Of a stretch of 44,316 bases of DNA, positions 40,420 to 44,316 are shown piece after piece; the first letter of the stretch is position 1; every line of letters starts with the position of its first letter. The notes below the pieces were generated by a model. The model was not told the origin of the DNA and made no database searches. It saw nothing but the letters and a program-made list of their open reading frames with translations. This DNA comes from Thermoproteus sp. UBA157 (GTDB taxonomy: Archaea > Thermoproteota > Thermoprotei > Thermoproteales > Thermoproteaceae). Where the stretch lies: assembly GCA_002497345.1 (NCBI GenBank), contig DANS01000015.1, forward strand, positions 1-44,316, written 5' to 3'. A program made the position numbers and the translations under genes.

Positions 40420-41116
40420 GGCCTATCGCGCCGGGCAGTCTGCCCCTTCTGTATATTATCCAAGCCCTCTTGAGGTAGAACACAGGATAGCTCCAGACGT
40501 GGACTAGCCTGGTGAAGGGCCATACGAGGAATAGGAGGTACGCGAAGAATATGTGGAGCTGGAACGTTATCGGCACGTCGGCCATATAGCTGGGGTTCGG
40601 CTGCAACGCTAAAATAGACCTCAGCCATGCGCCTATGGTAGTCCTATAGGGGAACGGGTGGACGAAGACGTCGTAAATAAGCGTATTGTAGAGCCCGAGA
40701 GTCATGGTGATCAGCAACAACACCAACACCAGTAGGTCCGAGGCGTCGCTCGTCATTCTGATCCTAGGCACCAGCAATCTCCGAAGGAGGAGTATCCACA
40801 CGCCGATGTAGGCGATAAGCCCAGCCGAGCCGCCCAGCGCTATGGCTATTTTGTGATACGTCTCAGAGGATATGCCCATGGTCTCGGTGACGCTCGGCGG
40901 CACGAGCAAGCCCACTATATGGCCGAACAGCACTATGAGTATGCCCCAGTGGAAGAGCTGGGAGCCCACGCCGAGCCAGCGCTCCTCCAAGAGCTCGCTC
41001 GACTTGGCGGTCCACGCGTATTGATCCACCGCGTATCTGTAGATGTGGCCCCCGACGAACACGGCCATGACTATATAGGGGAGGGGAACCAGGAGTATCA
41101 ACTCCGGCGACATCAT
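40412..41116 (-). CDS. narI: Respiratory nitrate reductase gamma subunit, cytochrome b
   Basis: A 234-residue membrane subunit with five to six helices that oxidises quinol and passes electrons to NarH. Likely haem-b His ligands lie in SQLFHWGILIVLFGHIVGL and in QLHIFFAYLLFLVWPFTRLVHVWS. The start MMSPELILLVPLPYIVMAVFVGGHIYRY matches NarI N-termini. Here it precedes narG, unlike the usual order in which narI is last. It overlaps narK by four bases upstream and narG by eight downstream. Confidence 0.94.
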   Translation of the reverse strand: MMSPELILLVPLPYIVMAVFVGGHIYRYAVDQYAWTAKSSELLEERWLGVGSQLFHWGILIVLFGHIVGLLVPPSVTETMGISSETYHKIAIALGGSAGLIAYIGVWILLLRRLLVPRIRMTSDASDLLVLVLLLITMTLGLYNTLIYDVFVHPFPYRTTIGAWLRSILALQPNPSYMADVPITFQLHIFFAYLLFLVWPFTRLVHVWSYPVFYLKRAWIIYRRGRLPGAIGHD

Positions 41117-42444
41117 CCCGAGCCCGCGCTGCGTTTAGCCTCGCGTAGCTGGAGTATCGCCCCGAGAGCTATGGACAACGCGGCTAACGCCACATAGATC
41201 GCGAACCCCAGCCGGTATCCCTCTTGCCCATAGGCGGCCACAAAGGCGGCCATCGCCGGCGGTATCAACAACCCGCCCGTGGCGCCCAAGCCGCCGACCC
41301 AGCCCGTGGCCCCTCCCACCGCCTCGGGGACGTATTTGGGCACCAGCTTGAAGACGGCGGCGTTCGCCACGCCCATCCCGACGGCCATTACCACGACCCC
41401 CAGAGCGCTCAGAGCGAACGAGCTGCTCGACATCATGATTACGCTTCCCGCGAGCATAACGGCGTATGAGGCGATGGCGACTCTCTCTCCGCCCCACCTA
41501 TCGCTGAACCAGCCGCCCGGAACTCTCACGAGAGAGGTGAGCAATGAGTAGACGATCCCGGACATGAGGCCCGCCATGGCGAGGCTCAACGAGAGGTAGT
41601 TGGTCCAGTAGGTCGGCAACCATGCGGTGAGCGCCAGGAATCCCCCGAAGGAGGTGAAGTACATGATGACCAGCAACCATGTGCGCCAGATAGCCGCGGA
41701 TGCCCTCAAGCTCCGGGCCAGCGAGCCGCTCGGTATCAACTCCTCGCCAAGCCCCTTGGCCATGATCGCCGCGTCGGTGCGGTTCACGCCTTTCTTGACC
41801 AGCTGGAAGTAGTACGCATCGTAGCCGATGGCGGCGAACACGGCCGTCGCCGCGGCTAGGAGTATCAGCCACGCCACGTAGGTCCCGATCAGTCCGAGGC
41901 TCGCCAAGGCGTAGGGCAATACGGCCGTGAATATGCCTGGCGCCGTGTTGCCGAAGCCGGCGTATGCCCCCAGCGCGAATCCTTGGCGCTTCCGCGGGAA
42001 CCAGTAGGAGACGTAGGCTATGCCCGAGGCGAATATGGAGATCCCGGTGCCCGCTATTGCGCCGAAAAGCATGAGCAAGGCGTAGCCCATAGTGCGGGAC
42101 GTTATGGCGCCATTGAGTATGGCGTCTAGGGTCAAGATCAGCCCGATCATGCCGGCCATGGCGATCAGCAGTTGCGTGAGCAGAGCCTTCCTGCCGCCTA
42201 CGCTGTCGACCCATGCGCCGAAGGGGATTCTGAGCAATGACCCGGTGAGCGACGGTATGGCGATCAGCCAGCCCCGCTCCACTATGCCTAGATTCAACAG
42301 CGGCGCCAGCTTATTCACAGTTATACCGAACAGCGCCACGGCCGCGAAGCCGGCGAAAAAGGCTATGGTGCCCGCCACAAGCCCTTGCGTGGGGCTTCCG
42401 CGAATACCATAACGGCTTTTTATCTCCTCTGCGTTATTGGACAT
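41113..42444 (-). CDS. narK: Nitrate/nitrite transporter, NarK-type MFS
   Basis: A 443-residue, 12-helix major facilitator of the nitrate-nitrite porter family that brings nitrate in and/or removes nitrite. Motifs are GSLLRIPFGAWVDSVGGRKALL after helix 2, the first nitrate signature region ALGAYAGFGNTAPGIFTAVLP and the second GGATGWVGGLGATGGLLIPP. It is the first gene of the operon and overlaps narI by four bases. Start ATG 42444 is 23 bases from the centre of a minus-strand box A at 42461-42473. Confidence 0.94.
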   Translation of the reverse strand: MSNNAEEIKSRYGIRGSPTQGLVAGTIAFFAGFAAVALFGITVNKLAPLLNLGIVERGWLIAIPSLTGSLLRIPFGAWVDSVGGRKALLTQLLIAMAGMIGLILTLDAILNGAITSRTMGYALLMLFGAIAGTGISIFASGIAYVSYWFPRKRQGFALGAYAGFGNTAPGIFTAVLPYALASLGLIGTYVAWLILLAAATAVFAAIGYDAYYFQLVKKGVNRTDAAIMAKGLGEELIPSGSLARSLRASAAIWRTWLLVIMYFTSFGGFLALTAWLPTYWTNYLSLSLAMAGLMSGIVYSLLTSLVRVPGGWFSDRWGGERVAIASYAVMLAGSVIMMSSSSFALSALGVVVMAVGMGVANAAVFKLVPKYVPEAVGGATGWVGGLGATGGLLIPPAMAAFVAAYGQEGYRLGFAIYVALAALSIALGAILQLREAKRSAGSG

Positions 42445-42460
42445 ACCCAGCGTTTATAAC

Positions 42461-42473
42461 GTATATACTTAAA
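42461..42473 (-). promoter_or_regulatory. Box A promoter of the nar operon
   Basis: TTTAAGTATATAC on the minus strand is centred 23 bases before ATG 42444. A GGTT-N9-AACC inverted repeat (42480-42496) lies directly upstream and could bind a regulator. Confidence 0.65.
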
Positions 42474-42616
42474 CTTTCTGGTTAACCCCGTAAACCACTT
42501 TTTCCAGATATTATGCTTATATAAAGTTTTTTAGATAACTCTATAACAAGATTTTCCTTATATTAATATTGTTAGTTATTTAATTAAATTATTCATTAAC
42601 ATTGATATATCTCCAT
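42474..42616. other. AT-rich upstream region of the nar operon
   Basis: About 140 bases of strongly AT-rich sequence, in contrast to the GC-rich flanks. It contains the 8-base palindrome GGTTAACC (42480-42487), a nearby AAACC half-site, and several TATA-like elements on both strands (for example GATATATCTC at about 42603-42612). No gene is seen. It probably holds the control region of the nar operon and a possible rightward promoter. Confidence 0.5.
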
Positions 42617-42805
42617 TATCGGCCGGATGAGGTGCGGCCGCACATCGGCGGCCCGCCCAGCCGAGAGGGCGGCGAGGGGGCGGGGCTGAGGGCCCTTGGG
42701 CGCGGCGCCGATCTGAGGGCGGTCGCGGAGGGCTCCCGATTCGCCCGAGGCGCAGCCATCGGCACGGCTCCGCCGAGGGTCGGTCGAAAATTCCGGCGCC
42801 CTCCG
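42617..42805. other. Very GC-rich gene-free block, candidate structured RNA
   Basis: About 79% GC over 42621-42780, counted by eye, beside an AT-rich region. Local complementarity is dense: a 12-base palindrome GTGCGGCCGCAC (42632-42643), CGCCC/GGGCG around 42655-42672, GCCGAT (about 42707-42712) with ATCGGC (about 42758-42763) enclosing GGGCG/CGCCC, and CGGC-TCC-GCCG near 42765-42775. A frame open across it has an Arg/Gly/Pro/Ala-rich translation typical of non-coding GC-rich DNA. In hyperthermophiles high GC marks structured RNAs, but no known RNA signature was recognised. Confidence 0.35.
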
Positions 42806-42855
42806 GTTTGGGGAAAATAAACGCTGACGATAAATTGCCCCGTCCGTATTACCTC

Positions 42856-43074
42856 ATGCCGACCATAGCTATCATAGGCAGGGAGTCCCCTCTTGCGCGC
42901 CGCGTCGATGCCTTGAGGAGGGTTGGCCTGAGCGTTGCCCTGGTCCCCGGCTCCGACGTGGTCCTCTACACGTACGACGAGAGAAGAGGGGGATCGATAG
43001 AGGTAGAGGGCGAGGAGGCCTTGGAATACCTCGAGAAGGTCTACGGCCTTAAGGCCTTGAGCTCCTCCTCGTAG
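42856..43074 (+). CDS. Small hypothetical protein
   Basis: A 72-residue soluble protein beginning MPTIAIIGRESPLARRVDALRRVG. The opening beta-strand/turn/helix resembles the start of a Rossmann-like fold but lacks a full Gly motif. The rest (VLYTYDERRGGSIEVEGEEALEYLEKVYG) looks alpha/beta. ATG 42856 is preceded by an A/T element (GATAAATTGC, about 42827-42836). The 3' end overlaps the opposite gene by 34 bases. Function unknown. Confidence 0.6.
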   Translation: MPTIAIIGRESPLARRVDALRRVGLSVALVPGSDVVLYTYDERRGGSIEVEGEEALEYLEKVYGLKALSSSS

Positions 43075-44225
43075 GACTCTAGATCGGCAAAAAGGCGGTC
43101 GAGGTCCCGCTCGACGACGCCCAGCGAAGGGTCGAAGGGCGACTCCATGCCCGGCTCCCAGTCCTCCTTAGGCCAGTATATGAAGACCCTTTTGTGGGCG
43201 GTGTTTAGGGCGTAGTTTATCTCGGCGAACATCCCCCTGCTCAGCGCCTTGCCCATGAAGGGCCTGTAGGCGGCCACGGCGTCGGACTGCTGGATGTATC
43301 GGAAATCCTTGTAGCGGATTATGTTGTCGAGATCGCGTAGGACCTCCTCCACTTGGTCCCTGGGTATCCTTATGGGATAGAGACCTCCCTCGTCCCCGCA
43401 CGCGGGCTCCACGCCTGCGGGCACGTTCCACACGTCCTCGGCCCTCACCTCGACGACGTCGCCCTTGGATCTCGCTAGCGCCGTCCTCAAGGCCCTCTCG
43501 TCGACCATGAGCGGGTCGAAGGCCACGAAGCGGGCGTGCATGCGCCTTCTGAACTCGTCTACCTCGGCCCTAGCCTCCCTCCTATCCCTCACGGCAGTTA
43601 TGGGGAAGGAGAGGTAGACCTTGAGAACCCCTCTCTCGAATATCAGCTTGTAGAAAGCGGCTGCCGGGTGCTTCACGGCTATCACGTAGTTGTCCACGCC
43701 GAGCTCCCGCGATATTATGTCCGCCAACAGTATCGTCGTGTTGCGCCACGCCACTATGTCCTTCAGCCTGAAGTCGGCCCCTGTGCGCCTCCCCCTCTCC
43801 TCCCTCATTTGGACCCTGCGCCACATCACGTGTTCCTCTTCGATAAGCGTTATCATCACGTCGGGCTTCAACTCTCTAAAGTGGGAGAGATCGAAGGCGG
43901 GGAAAAAGCGGCTTCTGTTGAAGAAGGGCAAGTTCATGCCGACCAGCGCGTTCTCGGGAGCCTCGTCCGAAAGGCGCTTGAGCATCCTGACGAACGCGGA
44001 TCGCCATTCCTCCTCCTGCCATTTGTAGTCGTCGCTGGACAGAAAGGCAACCCAGTCGACCTTGGCCCGCAGGAAGTCCTCGAGGAAATACACGGCCAAG
44101 GCGCGCCTCGCCTCTCTATCTTCGAGATCCTCGGGGAGGCCCCTCGCGCGGTAGAAGCGCTTGGCCACGGCCGCGACGGCCTCCCTCATGTTTATCCCCG
44201 TTGGTCCCAGGAAGAGGGCCCTCAC
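43041..44225 (-). CDS. Two-domain protein: degenerate P-loop-like N-terminus and nucleoside-deoxyribosyltransferase-like C-terminus
   Basis: A 394-residue soluble protein from GTG 44225 (chosen because a box A at 44243-44253 is centred 23 bases upstream). It opens with VRALFLGPTGINMREAVAAVAKRFY, like the first strand and loop of a P-loop kinase but without the GK[ST] core. The middle (about 100-240) has PFFNRSRFFPAFDLSHFRELKPDVMITLIEEEH and DIVAWRNTTILLADIISRELG. The C-terminus has SDAVAAYRPFMGKALSRGMFAEI and KRVFIYWPKEDWEP, resembling the acidic and S-x-GM-x-EI signature of nucleoside 2-deoxyribosyltransferase-like proteins. A nucleotide-related role is suggested, not shown. It converges with the 72-residue gene. 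Confidence 0.72.
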   Translation of the reverse strand: MRALFLGPTGINMREAVAAVAKRFYRARGLPEDLEDREARRALAVYFLEDFLRAKVDWVAFLSSDDYKWQEEEWRSAFVRMLKRLSDEAPENALVGMNLPFFNRSRFFPAFDLSHFRELKPDVMITLIEEEHVMWRRVQMREERGRRTGADFRLKDIVAWRNTTILLADIISRELGVDNYVIAVKHPAAAFYKLIFERGVLKVYLSFPITAVRDRREARAEVDEFRRRMHARFVAFDPLMVDERALRTALARSKGDVVEVRAEDVWNVPAGVEPACGDEGGLYPIRIPRDQVEEVLRDLDNIIRYKDFRYIQQSDAVAAYRPFMGKALSRGMFAEINYALNTAHKRVFIYWPKEDWEPGMESPFDPSLGVVERDLDRLFADLESYEEELKALRP

Positions 44226-44242
44226 ATAATTTCGCAGACTTC

Positions 44243-44253
44243 GCAATATAAGT
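44243..44253. promoter_or_regulatory. Symmetric box A serving two divergent genes
   Basis: GCAATATAAGT is centred 23 bases from GTG 44225 on the minus strand and 24 bases from TTG 44272 on the plus strand. Confidence 0.5.
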
Positions 44254-44271
44254 TGTGCCGGCGAGGGCGCG

Positions 44272-44316
44272 TTGAGGGGCCTACTGGCGCTGCTGCGAGC
44301 CGCCGAGCGCGCGCCG
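44272..44316 (+). CDS. Possible 5' end of a divergent gene, truncated by the window
   Basis: From TTG 44272 an open frame reads MRGLLALLRAAERAP to the window edge. Only the promoter spacing (24 bases from the box A centre) supports it; fifteen codons are too few to identify a product. Confidence 0.35.
   Translation, partial: MRGLLALLRAAERAP

Noticed and set aside
42602..42820. A 72-codon frame through the very GC-rich block.
   Set aside because: Its product is a random-looking Arg/Gly/Pro/Ala mix, and the start lies in the AT-rich region without correct promoter spacing. The block is better explained as non-coding.
1..44316. CRISPR arrays, insertion sequences, integrase attachment sites, rRNA or tRNA genes.
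   Set aside because: No regularly spaced direct repeats, transposase motifs or RNA signatures were found by eye on either strand.

Overview
The window (about 60% GC) comes from a hyperthermophilic crenarchaeon of the Thermoproteaceae, most likely Thermoproteus or a close relative. The evidence is archaeal ribosomal proteins (S28e, L24e, L7Ae, L40e), an archaeal SUI1 factor, PaREP1-family genes, NurA, ADP-forming acetyl-CoA synthetase, archaeal TYW1, and archaeal box-A (TATA) elements centred about 23-25 bases upstream of start codons. That spacing marks leaderless transcripts and was used throughout to correct translation starts. No rRNA, tRNA, CRISPR array, insertion sequence or integrase was found.

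Layout. 1-2.8 kb: the 3' part of a PaREP1 gene and a two-gene ABC importer (ATPase plus a doubled permease). 2.9-7.8 kb: information processing and salvage genes (S28e-L24e, L7Ae, ArgS, SUI1 with two hypotheticals, methylthioadenosine phosphorylase). 8.1-12.6 kb: NurA nuclease, a metal/cobalamin-type ABC importer (binding protein, permease, ATPase) and a frameshifted PaREP1 gene. 12.6-15.9 kb: two convergent small membrane paralogues, a hotdog thioesterase and, behind an AT-rich island, ADP-forming acyl-CoA synthetase alpha and beta. 15.9-19.4 kb: an MFS exporter overlapping a GNAT acetyltransferase, then an SppA-like protease with an extra C-terminal domain. 19.6-24.9 kb: threonine/aspartate-family biosynthesis (thrC with a broken 5' frame, aspartate kinase, asd, and on the other strand homoserine dehydrogenase with a cation/H+ antiporter); homoserine kinase is not in the window. 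24.9-27.4 kb: a second MFS exporter and an HtpX-type protease.

27.4-30.4 kb is loosely packed: a gene-free, possibly decayed stretch, an orphan PD-(D/E)XK-like nuclease, a short L40e gene, a three-gene operon (hypothetical, HTH/zinc-ribbon regulator, ferredoxin), and a 0.5 kb gene-free stretch that may encode an RNA. 30.4-34.8 kb: Nudix hydrolase, NAD(P)HX repair enzyme, M16 peptidase and the wyosine enzyme TYW1. 34.8-42.4 kb: a complete respiratory nitrate reductase operon in the order narK-narI-narG-narH-narJ, read leftward from an AT-rich promoter region. 42.6-44.3 kb: a very GC-rich gene-free block, a small hypothetical gene, a two-domain protein (degenerate P-loop-like N-terminus and nucleoside-deoxyribosyltransferase-like C-terminus) and the first codons of a divergent gene.

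Together the genes describe a peptide- or carbohydrate-using organism that conserves energy by acyl-CoA to acid conversion (ADP-forming ligase) and can respire nitrate. The best leads for new biology are the frame break in thrC, the protease fusion at 17.9 kb, the two candidate non-coding RNA regions, the redox-looking regulator/ferredoxin operon and the fusion protein at 43-44 kb.
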